64,000 nucleotides of DNA from Bacillota bacterium (GCA_023436585.1 JAEZIN010000033.1:1-64000), one strand, 5' to 3'; shown: positions 7,750-17,263, counted from the stretch's first letter. Program-made: numbers and translations. Notes: a model not told the origin generated them from the sequence alone.

Positions 7750-8673
7750 GTGGCCAGCAGTGTGATAGCGCCAGCCGTGAAGTACAAGCGTCCCATGACC
7801 CGTGCCCGGCGGGAAGCCAGAAGGGCGTACAGGATTGCCGTCCCCATTCTTATTTATATGGGCATATGGGGGCTGATCCCGCTGTTTTATGGCATGTACC
7901 TGGGTTTTACGGAATTCAACGGATTAAGCGCGGCCCCCAAGTTCATCGGCCTCCAGAACTATGTGGATTTTTTTACTACCGGGGAATACATGACATTGCT
8001 CTGGCGCCAGCTCTGGATCGGGCTTGTCTGCCTGTCCGCCAACATCCTTCTCTCGTTTGCCGTGGGCCTGAGCCTGAATGTGAACAGCCGCATCCGCGGC
8101 TTCTTCCGCACCAGCGTCTATGTGCCGTCCATCGCGGCCGTCTCCATTACGACGGCGGTTTTCGTCTCCCTGCTGGACCCTGCCAGCGGCGTGCTGAACA
8201 AAATGCTGGTCGCCCTGGGCGGGCAAAAGGTCATCTGGCATTATTCCCAGTTCTGGATGGTTTTCTGGATCATGATCTTCTACCTGTGGCGTTCCCTGGG
8301 GCCGGCCGCCATCATCTGGTTGGGCGGGCTGCAGTCCATCGACCCCGCGCTGTATGAGGCGGCTGCCGTGGACGGAGCAAACTTTTATCAAAAGGTACGT
8401 TACATTACGATACCGGGGCTGCGGTTTGTGGCGGCGTATATCATTCTGACAGGCATTATCGGCGTCATGCAGATGTTTGACGTCGTCATGTTCATATCCA
8501 AGGGGAACCCCTATGGGAAAACCGACGTTTTGATGTACCGCCTCTACCGGGACGGCATCATAAATTTCAACCTGGGCATGGCCGGGGCGGAAGCGACCAT
8601 CCTTGGCCTGGTGACGGTGGTGTTCGCGCTTTTGTACTTTAAATTCGTTGTCATGAAGGAGAATGAGCAATGA
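7750..8673 (+). CDS. Sugar ABC transporter permease (MalF type)
   Basis: About 307 residues, six predicted membrane helices. The family EAA loop, EAAAVDGANFYQKVRYITIPGL, lies about 225 residues in and contacts the ATPase. The start is GTG at 7750, preceded by GAGGAG; an ATG 75 bases upstream falls inside the hairpin and lacks a ribosome site. Its stop overlaps the next permease start (ATGA). No ATPase gene is present in the window, so a shared MsmX-type ATPase is probably used. Confidence 0.9.
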   Translation: MASSVIAPAVKYKRPMTRARREARRAYRIAVPILIYMGIWGLIPLFYGMYLGFTEFNGLSAAPKFIGLQNYVDFFTTGEYMTLLWRQLWIGLVCLSANILLSFAVGLSLNVNSRIRGFFRTSVYVPSIAAVSITTAVFVSLLDPASGVLNKMLVALGGQKVIWHYSQFWMVFWIMIFYLWRSLGPAAIIWLGGLQSIDPALYEAAAVDGANFYQKVRYITIPGLRFVAAYIILTGIIGVMQMFDVVMFISKGNPYGKTDVLMYRLYRDGIINFNLGMAGAEATILGLVTVVFALLYFKFVVMKENEQ

Positions 8674-9560
8674 ACCGGTCAGCCAGAATCATCACTAAAA
8701 CTGTATGGCTGATTGTCATGGGCGTTTTGACGTTCCTGATGATTTATCCGTTCCTTTTCTCCTTCCTGGCCGGCATGAACACGAAAACGGAGTTTTCCAA
8801 TATGGGCGCGGCGCTATTGCCGGTCCCGCAAAACCCCGTTTTGTCCAACTTTGCCTATATCCTGACGCCCTCCGGCCTGCGGCCCTTTATGAACACGGTC
8901 TTTCGGACGCTTTGGTATACAGTTCTTGTCTCGGTGATGGCCATTCTTTTTGGATACGTCATGGCCAGGTATGAGTTTCGGGCAAAGAAGCTGTTTCTGG
9001 GCATTATCGTATGCACCCAGCTGGTGCCCGGCGCGCTGACGCTGATCCCTTCCTTTGTTATGGTGGCGCGCCTGCCCTTCTTTGGCGGAAACAACTGGCT
9101 GGGCATGGGCGGCCGGGGCCTCATCAACAATCCGGCGATATTGTACCTGCAGTTCGGCTGGGGGTATCTATTGTGGGTATTCCTCTTTATGCAGTCCATG
9201 AAATCCTTTCCCAGGGGGCTGGAGGAAGCGGCGGAAATAGAGGGCTGCGGCTTTTGGCGAATCATATTCACCATTGTAATCCCGCTGCAGCTGCCCATCA
9301 TCGCCGTGATTGCCGTAAACGTGGCCCTGGGTACCTGGAATGACTGGATGACCCCGTTTATGTACATCAACAGGGTGCAGGATTCCACGCTGCCGGCGTA
9401 TATCGCCACCATGAACGCGGCGCTGCAGGGCTTTGGGGACAAGGATTATCCCAAGCTGTTCGCCATGTCGACCATGGCGATACTGCCGCCGTTTTTGATC
9501 TTCCTGTTTCTGCAAAGATATATTATCCAGGGCATCGCCTCGGCCGGCATCAAGGGATAG
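8670..9560 (+). CDS. Sugar ABC transporter permease (MalG type)
   Basis: A 296-residue membrane protein with six predicted helices and the EAA loop EEAAEIEGCGFWRIIFTIVIPL near residue 190. It pairs with the permease encoded just upstream (4-base overlap) to make the membrane channel of the importer. A large extracytoplasmic loop between the first two helices carries NTKTEFSNMGAALLPVPQNP, as is usual for MalG-type subunits of this group. Confidence 0.9.
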   Translation: MNRSARIITKTVWLIVMGVLTFLMIYPFLFSFLAGMNTKTEFSNMGAALLPVPQNPVLSNFAYILTPSGLRPFMNTVFRTLWYTVLVSVMAILFGYVMARYEFRAKKLFLGIIVCTQLVPGALTLIPSFVMVARLPFFGGNNWLGMGGRGLINNPAILYLQFGWGYLLWVFLFMQSMKSFPRGLEEAAEIEGCGFWRIIFTIVIPLQLPIIAVIAVNVALGTWNDWMTPFMYINRVQDSTLPAYIATMNAALQGFGDKDYPKLFAMSTMAILPPFLIFLFLQRYIIQGIASAGIKG

Positions 9561-9675
9561 GATGACCGCCGCGTGCATATCGGTCAGCAGTAATATAAAA
9601 GAAGAAAGTCATACGGGATGAGGGGACTTTCGCCCGTCCCCCGCTTTATGCCCGCGTAAGAAAGGCGCGACCAAC

Positions 9676-12519
9676 ATGAAACAGTTAACGGAGAAATTTA
9701 TCCGCCTGAAAACGTCTGTCGGCGGGAACCGCGAAAAGACAGGTTATGAGGATACCTTCGGCATGCCAAGGGAGGAGCAGGCGCATATCACGCCGCCCAG
9801 CCGGTGGAGCGCGCGCATAATAAGCGAGCTGGAATTTGCGCTGAACCTATCTATGCAGGCGCAGGGCGGCTTTGACGGGCCCATTGAGCAGGCGCTGGAC
9901 TATTTGACTCTTTGCATTCAAAAGGAAGGTGCCCTGACCGATGCTGCCTGCCAAAGAGCGGAAGAACTGCTGATGCCGCTTCACACGGCCTCCAAGGAAT
10001 ATCAGGTAATCCTGATGGCCCATGCCCATATCGATATGAATTGGATGTGGAGCTATCATGAAACGGTGGCGGTGGTCCTCGCCACGTTCCGCACCATGCT
10101 TCATTTAATGGACGAATACCCCGATTTCCGCTTTTCGCAGTCGCAGGCCGCCGTGTACAGGATGGTGGAGCAATACGACCCGGAATTGATGGAGGCCATC
10201 AAGCGGCGCATCGCGGAGGGCCGCTGGGAAGTGACGGCTTCCGCCTGGGTGGAAGCGGACCACAACATGCCCGGTACCGAATCGATGCTGCGCCATGTGG
10301 AATACACCCGGGATTACCTTTCCCGCGTTTGGGGCGCCAAGGATTTTGAGATTGATTTTTCGCCGGACACCTTCGGCCACAACATAAATTTAGCTGAAAT
10401 CGATACGTTTGCCGGCGTGAAGTATTTGTATCACTGCCGGGGGCTGCAAGAGGACCACATCCTCTACCGCTACCGCTCGCCATCCGGCCGGGAGCTGCTT
10501 GCCTACCGCGAGCCCTACTGGTACAACGCGGCGGTCACGCCGCGCATTGGCACGGGGCTGCCGCTGATTGCAAGCCGCTGCGGCGGGCTGAAAACCGGCC
10601 TTGCGGTGTACGGGGTGGGCGATCATGGCGGCGGGCCCACCCGCCGCGATATCGAGCGCGCGCTGGATATGGCATCATGGCCCATCTTCCCGGCCATCCG
10701 TTTCGGCACGCTGCTGGAGTTTTTCCAGGCCGCCGAAGGTGTTCGGGACAGGCTGCCCGTTGTTTCCCACGAGCTGAATTACTTCGCGCCCGGCTGCTAC
10801 ACGACCCAGAGCCGCATCAAACGCGGCAACCGCCGCCTGGAAGCTTCGCTTGCGGATGCCGAGGCACTTTCGTCTGCTGCCGCCCTGTGGACAGGTTTTA
10901 AACCGGCGGGCACCCTGATGCGCGGCGCCTGGGAAAACGTTCTCTTTACGCACTTTCACGATATCCTTACCGGTTCCTGCGTGCAGGACACCCGCGAGCA
11001 TGCCATGGGCCTGTACCAGCAGGCCATGGCCGCCGCCAATACCGAGCGGGACAGGGCCATGCGCGCCATTGCGGCGGCTATCGATACTTCGTCTCTCGCT
11101 ACAGAAAAGGATGCGTACCGCTCCCAGTCCGAAGGCGCCGGCGCGGGGTATGGCTTAAGTCACCTGTCCGGCGCGCCTTGCGCGGAGGGGGGCAGCGGCA
11201 TGACGCGCATATTCCACCTGTTCAACCCCCTGGCGGAGGACCGGGATGAGGTGGTGGAAATCACCGCGTGGGATTGGCCGGGGGACTTGAAGCGGATACA
11301 CGCCGCCGATGAAAAGGGGAATCCGCTGCCCAGCCAGCTTGTGGATGATCAATTGCAGCAGTATTGGGACCATAAGTTTTTCCGCTTTCTTGTCAAGGTC
11401 CCTGTGCCCGCCCTGGGCTATGCGACCATCGTACTATCCCAAAGCGACGCGGAGCGCTACCCTGTCTATTTCCAGTTAAGCGAGCGCGTTTCCGCTGCCT
11501 TCCAGGATTATAGGCTTAGCAACGGACATGTGGACGTTCTGTTGGACGCATGCTCGGGCCGGGTGAAATCCCTGCGGGTGGACGGGGAAGAAATGATCGC
11601 AAAGGATCAGTCCGCCGGGTTTGCCTTTGTGGAGACAGAGCCCACGACCTCCAGTGCGTGGAAGATCGGCCGGCACCTGCGCACCTTGCCGGTGGACCGC
11701 TGCACGGAGCTGAAATGGCTGGTAAACGGCGGGCTTCGACAGAGCGTGCTGGCAAAGTACGATGTGGCAGGCTCCACACTGGAAGTTGTGTATACCCTGG
11801 ATAAGGGCGCCGAAGGGCTCCGTATCGATGTGAAGGCCGACTGGCACGAAATCGGCGGCAGGATCATACCAGTTCTTACCTACCGCGTGCCCGTAAGTTA
11901 TCACGCAACGCAATACCTGTACGATGTCCCTGCCGGTGCGATTTTCCGGGAGGAAATGGGGAATGATGTGCCGGGCCTGCAATACGGCCTGGCCGTGAAT
12001 GAGTCGGGCAAAAGTGCAATCCTGGTCAGCGACTGCAAGTACGGCTACCGCGGGCAGGATAATGTGCTTTCTCTGACGCTTATCAACAGCTCCACAAGCC
12101 CCGATCCCTACCCTGAGCGCGGCGTGCACCATATGACGCTTTTCTTGTGCGGGACTTATGCTAAGCCCGCCTTGGCGCAGCGCATGGCCAGCCGCTTGAA
12201 TCATGCCATCAGCTATCAGTCAGGCACATCGCATACAGGCGTCCTGCCCATGCGGGCAGGCATGCTGGAGCTGGAGGAGGGGAACATTGTTCTTTCCTCC
12301 GTGTGCTATACGGAAGATGGCGCGATCCGCGTGCGCGCTTATGAAACGGAAGGCCGCCGCGAAAAGGTATGCCTGCGGCTTGACCGGCCGGCGCGCAGCG
12401 TAAGGCTGACAAACGCGCTGGGGTTGGATGTTTCAAACGCGGCGCGTGTGGTGGGGAATGCCGTGATGTTTGAGGCGGAACCGTATTCGCTGGTGGAACT
12501 GCATATGGATTGCCGCTGA
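9676..12519 (+). CDS. Glycoside hydrolase family 38 alpha-mannosidase
   Basis: A 947-residue GH38 enzyme. Zinc ligands and catalytic residues are visible: His118 and Asp120 in HAHIDMNWMW, the nucleophile Asp231 in SPDTFGH, and HFHD at 426-429. The C-terminal half is the beta-sandwich region. There is no signal peptide, so it removes alpha-linked mannose in the cytoplasm from sugars brought in by the importer encoded upstream; the gap to the permease gene is 115 bases with no promoter seen. Linkage preference cannot be read from sequence. Residues about 475-510 (a Ser/Gly/Ala-rich stretch) look like a flexible insertion between domains. Confidence 0.92.
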   Translation: MKQLTEKFIRLKTSVGGNREKTGYEDTFGMPREEQAHITPPSRWSARIISELEFALNLSMQAQGGFDGPIEQALDYLTLCIQKEGALTDAACQRAEELLMPLHTASKEYQVILMAHAHIDMNWMWSYHETVAVVLATFRTMLHLMDEYPDFRFSQSQAAVYRMVEQYDPELMEAIKRRIAEGRWEVTASAWVEADHNMPGTESMLRHVEYTRDYLSRVWGAKDFEIDFSPDTFGHNINLAEIDTFAGVKYLYHCRGLQEDHILYRYRSPSGRELLAYREPYWYNAAVTPRIGTGLPLIASRCGGLKTGLAVYGVGDHGGGPTRRDIERALDMASWPIFPAIRFGTLLEFFQAAEGVRDRLPVVSHELNYFAPGCYTTQSRIKRGNRRLEASLADAEALSSAAALWTGFKPAGTLMRGAWENVLFTHFHDILTGSCVQDTREHAMGLYQQAMAAANTERDRAMRAIAAAIDTSSLATEKDAYRSQSEGAGAGYGLSHLSGAPCAEGGSGMTRIFHLFNPLAEDRDEVVEITAWDWPGDLKRIHAADEKGNPLPSQLVDDQLQQYWDHKFFRFLVKVPVPALGYATIVLSQSDAERYPVYFQLSERVSAAFQDYRLSNGHVDVLLDACSGRVKSLRVDGEEMIAKDQSAGFAFVETEPTTSSAWKIGRHLRTLPVDRCTELKWLVNGGLRQSVLAKYDVAGSTLEVVYTLDKGAEGLRIDVKADWHEIGGRIIPVLTYRVPVSYHATQYLYDVPAGAIFREEMGNDVPGLQYGLAVNESGKSAILVSDCKYGYRGQDNVLSLTLINSSTSPDPYPERGVHHMTLFLCGTYAKPALAQRMASRLNHAISYQSGTSHTGVLPMRAGMLELEEGNIVLSSVCYTEDGAIRVRAYETEGRREKVCLRLDRPARSVRLTNALGLDVSNAARVVGNAVMFEAEPYSLVELHMDCR

Positions 12520-12549
12520 GGCCGTCTATTCCCACATCATACAAGACAT

Positions 12550-12581
12550 CTGAAAAACCGCCCTCAACAGGCGGTTTTCAG
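12550..12581 (+). terminator. Hairpin after GH38 gene
   Basis: CTGAAAA-ACCGCC pairs with GGCGGT-TTTCAG around a 7-base loop, with one bulged A. The lack of a clear T run suggests it works together with the terminator just downstream. Confidence 0.6.
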
Positions 12582-12602
12582 CATATTGGGCCATAAATAC
12601 AG

Positions 12603-12627
12603 AACCGATGCATGACATCGGTTTTTT
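12603..12627 (+). terminator. Rho-independent terminator of the importer/mannosidase operon
   Basis: An 8-bp perfect stem (12603-12610 with 12616-12623) runs straight into six T residues. It ends the unit that begins at 6375. Confidence 0.85.
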
Positions 12628-12662
12628 GGCGAAAACAAGAACCCAAACTGAATGAAACCCTA

Positions 12663-12691
12663 TTGACAACCGGTCTTGTGCATGTTATCTT
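12663..12691 (+). promoter_or_regulatory. Promoter of the ROK/dehydrogenase operon
   Basis: TTGACA (12663-12668), 17 bases, TATCTT (12686-12691) with TGT before the -10 box. It closely resembles the promoter at 6286. Confidence 0.7.
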
Positions 12692-12697
12692 ATATAT

Positions 12698-12720
12698 AAG
12701 TTAAGTTAACTAAGTAAGTA
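12698..12720. promoter_or_regulatory. Candidate ROK operator
   Basis: An A/T-rich stretch containing the palindrome AGTTAACT lies at and just after the expected transcription start. XylR-type ROK repressors bind TTAGTT/AACTAA-like elements, so this is a plausible autoregulatory site. Confidence 0.35.
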
Positions 12721-12751
12721 GAGCGTATATTGACATAGGGGATTTAGTGCG

Positions 12752-13993
12752 ATGAGAGTAGACAAATTTGTTCTGTCCACGATGAACAAAAAAACAGTCA
12801 TCAATACCATAAGAACGCAGGGGCCCATCAATATTTCGGAGATCGCGAAAATTGTAGGGCTGAGCATTCCGACGGTGATGAAGCTTGTGGATGAGTTTAT
12901 TCTCAGCGGCCTGGTGGAGGTGACCGGCAAGGGGGAAAGCAAGGGCGGCAAAAGGCCGGAGCTTCTTCAATTTGTTGTGAACGCCTATTATGTCATCGGC
13001 GTGGATATAGGCCGCAGCCATTTGAAGGCGGTTTGTACGAATTTATCTGGTGATTTGGTTTGCAAAGCCGAAATTCCCACCGGGAATGTGCTGCCGGAGA
13101 GTGATCTGATCGACCGCATATGCGGCCTCATGGAAGAGGTAATCAGGGAGAGCAAAATCCCCCGCGGCCGTTTTCTTGGCATTGGCATCGGCATGCCGGG
13201 GATTATCGACATAGACAACGGCATCGTTCTTTTTTCTCCGGACTTTGATTGGAATAACGTACCCCTGCTGGAGCTGGTGGGCAGGAAAATCAAAGACGAA
13301 AAAGGATTGATTTTGCCATCTGCGGCCATCATCATGGACAATTCAACCCGCGCCCTGGCGATGGGGGAGAACTGGTTCGGCGCTGGCGCGGCCAGCAATA
13401 ATCTGATGTGCGTCAACCTGGGTCATGGAATTGGTTCCGCCATCATTTCGGAGGGCGAGTTTTTTCGCGGCAGCTCGGGAAGCAGCGGCGAGCTGGGGCA
13501 TATCACCCTGGAAAAGGAAGGCCCCCTGTGCGCATGCGGCAACCGGGGCTGCCTGGAAGCCCTCGCGTCGGGCCGGGCCATTGAGCAGGCGGGCAAGGCG
13601 TGCGTTCAAAATGGCGGCGGCGCCCTCATCCTTAAGCATGCGCACGGGGATATCGAAAGCATCGAGGCCAAAACGGTGTTTGACGCGGCCAGGCTGGGGG
13701 ATCAGGATGCAAAAGGCATCATCAGCCGGGCGGCGGAGTATATAGGCATTGCCCTGGCCGGCTGCATCAACCTTTTGGACCCTGACAAGATCATTTTTGC
13801 CGGGCGGCTGGCGCTGGCGGGCGACCTGTTTATCCATCCAATTCATGAGGCCGCAAAGAAGCGCCAAATGAAGTATGCCGGCAGAAAGGTAAAGTTTGAG
13901 ACGGCAAAGCTTGGCCTGGATGCCACCGCCATCGGCGCCGCGACGCTTGTCATTAAAAAATTCATTGAACAAGGCGCAAGCGTGTTTCAATAA
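12752..13993 (+). CDS. ROK-family transcriptional repressor (XylR/NagC-like)
   Basis: A 413-residue protein with a winged helix-turn-helix (about 15-65; INISEIAKIVGLSIPTVMKLVDEFILSGLV) and a ROK sugar-binding domain. The zinc motif CACGNRGCLEALAS is intact. At the place where ROK kinases have ND (catalytic Asp) this protein reads MDNSTRALAMGE, so the catalytic base appears to be replaced by Asn; it should sense sugar without phosphorylating it. It leads an operon with two alcohol dehydrogenases and probably controls it. Confidence 0.88.
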   Translation: MRVDKFVLSTMNKKTVINTIRTQGPINISEIAKIVGLSIPTVMKLVDEFILSGLVEVTGKGESKGGKRPELLQFVVNAYYVIGVDIGRSHLKAVCTNLSGDLVCKAEIPTGNVLPESDLIDRICGLMEEVIRESKIPRGRFLGIGIGMPGIIDIDNGIVLFSPDFDWNNVPLLELVGRKIKDEKGLILPSAAIIMDNSTRALAMGENWFGAGAASNNLMCVNLGHGIGSAIISEGEFFRGSSGSSGELGHITLEKEGPLCACGNRGCLEALASGRAIEQAGKACVQNGGGALILKHAHGDIESIEAKTVFDAARLGDQDAKGIISRAAEYIGIALAGCINLLDPDKIIFAGRLALAGDLFIHPIHEAAKKRQMKYAGRKVKFETAKLGLDATAIGAATLVIKKFIEQGASVFQ

Positions 13994-14047
13994 CGGTTCG
14001 TTATAGTCCGGTTTATTTTAATGGTTATGGAAAGAGAGGGAGCGTCC

Positions 14048-15214
14048 ATGAAAAGCTTCGAGTATTTCGCGCCAACCCTGATCGACTTTGGATGCGGCAA
14101 AGTAACGAAGGTGGGGCAGCACACCGCCGCCTATGGGAAAAGAGCGCTGCTGGTCACCGTGCCGGAGTTCCCCGCGGTGAAGGAGCTGTATGCGAAGGTA
14201 ATTGAAAGCCTCACACAGGCGGGTCTTGCGGTAGCGCATTTTGATGGCGTAATCCCCAACCCGACCACCGATGTCGTAACCAAAGGCGCGCAAATGGCCA
14301 GGGCCTTTCAGGCGGATGTAGTTGTCGGCCTGGGCGGCGGCTCGTCCATGGACACCGCCAAGGCCATCGCGGTGGAGGCGACGCATCCGGGCACCTCATG
14401 GGACTATTTGCACTACACAAAAGGCCCTACCAAGAAAACGCTGCCCATCATCGCCGTGGGCACAACCGCCGGAACAGGCTCGCAGACAACGCCCTGCGCC
14501 GTAATCACCAAAACGGAGAACAAGGATAAATCGGCCATCTGGCATAAGAACATTTTCCCCAGGGTGGCCATTGTTGACCCGGAAATTACGGCGACCATGC
14601 CGGCAAATATCACCGCGCAAACAGGCTTTGACGCGTTCTGCCATAACTTTGAGGCATATCTTTCCGTGAACACCAACCCCCTGGTGGAAACCATGGCGCT
14701 GGACGCCATCCGGCGCATTGCGAAGTTCCTGCCCAAAGCGGTGCGCGACGGCGGGGACATGGAAGCGCGCGCGCAGATGTGCTGGGCGGATACATTGGGG
14801 GGGCTCACGAATGCCTCCGCCGGCGTAACGCTGCCCCACGGCCTGGGCATGCAGATTGGCGGGCACTGCCCGCACGTTACCCACGGCCAGGCGCTGGCGA
14901 TCCTGTATCCGGAGTTCATGCGCTATACATACGAATCCGCCATACCGAAATTCGCGGCGGTGGGAAGGATCTTCAATCCCGCTCTTCAGCAGGAATCAGA
15001 CGATGCGGCGGCGCAAAAATCCTGCGGGGCGATGGACGCGTTCCTGAAGGAGATCGGCCTGTGGATCGGCTTTGAGGATGTGAAGGTTTCCATGGAGGAT
15101 TTGAGAAAGATAGCGGATTGCGGCCAGGTGCTGGGCGATTACAAAAACAACCCCCGCGTGGCCACCATCGATGAAATGTACAGCCTGCTTAAAAAGTGCT
15201 ATTCAAGAGCCTGA
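14048..15214 (+). CDS. Iron-containing alcohol dehydrogenase
   Basis: About 388 residues of the Fe-ADH (DhaT/FucO/BDH) family. The NAD(P)-binding GGGSSMDTAKA and the metal ligands in FDAFCHNFEAY (Asp, His) and in LPHGLGMQIGGHCPHVTHGQ (two His) are present. It reduces a small aldehyde or ketone, or oxidises an alcohol; lactaldehyde reduction to 1,2-propanediol would suit deoxy-sugar breakdown, but this is inference. Start at 14048 has AGAGAGGGAG upstream; an ATG 27 bases earlier in frame lacks one. The 5' gap from the ROK gene is 54 bases. Confidence 0.85.
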   Translation: MKSFEYFAPTLIDFGCGKVTKVGQHTAAYGKRALLVTVPEFPAVKELYAKVIESLTQAGLAVAHFDGVIPNPTTDVVTKGAQMARAFQADVVVGLGGGSSMDTAKAIAVEATHPGTSWDYLHYTKGPTKKTLPIIAVGTTAGTGSQTTPCAVITKTENKDKSAIWHKNIFPRVAIVDPEITATMPANITAQTGFDAFCHNFEAYLSVNTNPLVETMALDAIRRIAKFLPKAVRDGGDMEARAQMCWADTLGGLTNASAGVTLPHGLGMQIGGHCPHVTHGQALAILYPEFMRYTYESAIPKFAAVGRIFNPALQQESDDAAAQKSCGAMDAFLKEIGLWIGFEDVKVSMEDLRKIADCGQVLGDYKNNPRVATIDEMYSLLKKCYSRA

Positions 15215-15238
15215 TGGAATGCGTGGGAGGTGTGTTTT

Positions 15239-16264
15239 ATGCTGCAGCAAGTGATGACTGCCCCCGGTGTTATAACGTTTCAAGAGGTTAAGACACCCAG
15301 GCCCGAGGCGGGCCAGGTGCTGATCAAAATCATGAAAATCGGTATCTGCGGTTCCGACATTCATGTCAATCACGGGAAGCATCCCTTTACAAAGTATCCG
15401 GTAACGCAGGGGCATGAGGTGTCCGGTGTAATCGAAGAGTTGGGCGATGATGTTACCGGCTTGCAAGTGGGCCAGAAGGTTACCATACAGCCGCAGGTGG
15501 TCTGCGGAACATGCCATCCGTGCCGGCATGGGAAGTACAACCTTTGCGAAAGCCTGAAGGTGATGGGCTTTCAGACAACGGGCATGGCGTCGCACTTTTT
15601 CGCGGTGGATGCGGCCAAGGTGACAAAGCTTCCCGATGCCATGAGCCTGGACCACGGCGCCATGATCGAGCCGCTGGCCGTGGCGGTGCATGCCATCAGG
15701 CGCGCCGGCGATGTGAGCGGCCTTCGAATACTGGTCCTGGGCGCCGGGCCCATCGGCAATCTCGTGGCGCAGACGGCCAAGGGCCTTGGCGCCGAACAGG
15801 TCATGATCACCGACATCAGCGATTTCCGGCTTAAAAAGGCTGCTGAATGCGGCATCGATTTTAGCGTCAATACGAAAAATCATGACCTGGGCGATGCCAT
15901 TTTAGCACACTTTGGGCCGGATGGGGCGGACATCATCATCGATTGCGCTGGAAGCAACACAACCATGGGGCAGGCCATACGGTATGCCCGCAAGGGTTCC
16001 ACCATCCTGCTCGTAGCTGTGTTTGATGGGCCGGCTACCATTGACCTGGCGGTGATGAACGATCATGAATTGTGCATAAACAGCAGCATGATGTATAGGA
16101 ATGAGGACTATCTGGAAGCAATCAGGCTGGTGGAGGAAGAAAGAATCCATCTTTCGCCCTTGATTTCGAAGTATTTCCCGTTCGCCGAATATAAAAAGGC
16201 CTACGACTATATTGACGCCAACCGCGAAACGACCATGAAGGTTATTATCAACGTGCAGGAATGA
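15239..16264 (+). CDS. Zinc-dependent alcohol/polyol dehydrogenase (MDR family)
   Basis: About 341 residues. The catalytic zinc site is complete (GICGSDIHVNHGKH and GHEVSGVIEELGDDV), as is the structural zinc cluster with four Cys (CGTCHPCRHGKYNLCESL). GAGPIGNLVAQTAKGLGA is the nucleotide-binding turn. It is closest in look to sorbitol/threonine dehydrogenases. It is co-transcribed with the iron ADH and the ROK regulator, suggesting a polyol-ketose or aldehyde redox step. The start at 15239 has GGGAGG 8 bases upstream. Only 19 bases separate its stop from the convergent AraC gene, and no terminator is visible there. Confidence 0.87.
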   Translation: MLQQVMTAPGVITFQEVKTPRPEAGQVLIKIMKIGICGSDIHVNHGKHPFTKYPVTQGHEVSGVIEELGDDVTGLQVGQKVTIQPQVVCGTCHPCRHGKYNLCESLKVMGFQTTGMASHFFAVDAAKVTKLPDAMSLDHGAMIEPLAVAVHAIRRAGDVSGLRILVLGAGPIGNLVAQTAKGLGAEQVMITDISDFRLKKAAECGIDFSVNTKNHDLGDAILAHFGPDGADIIIDCAGSNTTMGQAIRYARKGSTILLVAVFDGPATIDLAVMNDHELCINSSMMYRNEDYLEAIRLVEEERIHLSPLISKYFPFAEYKKAYDYIDANRETTMKVIINVQE

Positions 16265-16283
16265 GCGGAAAGCGGGGCGGCTG

Positions 16284-17126
16284 TCAGTAATACTTTGGCG
16301 TGATCCCCAATACGGCGCTTGTTTTACTGATGCGCGAAGGCGCCGTGCCCGTCTGTGCGGTAAAGAACCGTGTGAACGTGGAAACATCCTTGAAGCCTAG
16401 GGCCAGCGCCACTTCGCCCACGGGCTTGCCCTGGTGGTAGAGCAGGTCGATGGCTCGCTGTATTTGAACCTTGCGCGCAAGCTGGATAGGGGAAATGCCG
16501 AAGAAGGATTTGAATTTGTTGGATATGTAGGTGGGGTGCAGGTTGTACCGCCTGGCCAGCGCTTCCAGCGAAAGCTCCGTGTTCGTGCCGGATATGATGG
16601 TGCTGAACATCTCCATAAACGCTTCCGGCACAGCGCCTTCCCGCCGCAAATGATAATCTTTCTCCGCAGCCTCAAACAGCCGGGCCATGATCTCCGCGGT
16701 GTGAGCCTTTTTCATCATGGCGTTTTTCAGGGATACAGGCTGGGCAATGGTATGGGCGTACCTTGAAAAGGCATCCTCAAACGCCTGGTTTTCCTGAAGC
16801 TGAAAAACCATGGGCAGCCGCATGATTTTCAGTACGTCGATGACATCGAAAATCATAAAATCAAAATGCCACCACATGAACAGCGTCGGCTCGCCCCCGA
16901 TTTTGATATGGTCATGGGTGGTGCCCGGCGGAATGATGATCACGCTGTGCGGGCCAAGCACATATTCCTTCCCGTTGGCGCGAAGCAGCGCGCCGCCCTG
17001 CTGTATATAGGACATGACGTAAAACGGCAGCGTGCGGTTGACCGTGTTCATGGCAACCTCGTTGGTGATGCCCTCATCAAAGATGCGTATGGCCGCGTGT
17101 GAGATCAGCTCTACAAAACCTGCCAA
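16284..17126 (-). CDS. AraC-family transcriptional regulator
   Basis: A 280-residue protein with an N-terminal cupin sensor (GPHSVIIIPPGTTHDHIKIGGEPTLFMWWHFDF) and two C-terminal helix-turn-helix motifs (about 185-275; SLEALARRYNLHPTYISNKFKSFFG and VGEVALALGFKDVSTFTRFFTAQTG). The start is TTG at 17126, with GGGAG 7 bases upstream. It is divergent from the oxidoreductase pair at 17318, and direct repeats suitable for AraC binding lie in the gap, so it probably activates that pair in response to a sugar. Confidence 0.87.
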   Translation of the reverse strand: MAGFVELISHAAIRIFDEGITNEVAMNTVNRTLPFYVMSYIQQGGALLRANGKEYVLGPHSVIIIPPGTTHDHIKIGGEPTLFMWWHFDFMIFDVIDVLKIMRLPMVFQLQENQAFEDAFSRYAHTIAQPVSLKNAMMKKAHTAEIMARLFEAAEKDYHLRREGAVPEAFMEMFSTIISGTNTELSLEALARRYNLHPTYISNKFKSFFGISPIQLARKVQIQRAIDLLYHQGKPVGEVALALGFKDVSTFTRFFTAQTGTAPSRISKTSAVLGITPKYY

Positions 17127-17201
17127 ACAATCACTCCCAATAAAGCCCTGAATGTTTTCGCGCGCTCATTCTACCACACCGGCATATGGATTTCCACCAC
17201 C

Positions 17202-17233
17202 TGTAAAAGTGTCAAATAGCCGTGTAGAAGTGT
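17202..17233 (+). promoter_or_regulatory. Direct-repeat AraC-type activator sites
   Basis: TGTAAAAGTGT (17202-17212) and TGTAGAAGTGT (17223-17233) are 21 bases apart, two helix turns, in the same orientation and just upstream of a -10 box with no good -35. This is the usual layout of an AraC-activated promoter. Confidence 0.65.
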
Positions 17234-17257
17234 TATGTACAAAACGCGGCGGAAGCC

Positions 17258-17263
17258 TATAAT
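17258..17263 (+). promoter_or_regulatory. -10 box of the activated oxidoreductase promoter
   Basis: A perfect TATAAT, 55 bases before the GTG start at 17318, with no recognisable -35 hexamer 16-18 bases upstream. That fits dependence on the adjacent activator sites. Confidence 0.6.

Noticed and set aside
15266..15277. A further LacI-type site (AACGTTTC) inside the zinc dehydrogenase gene
   Set aside because: Only a partial match, within coding sequence, with no promoter nearby.
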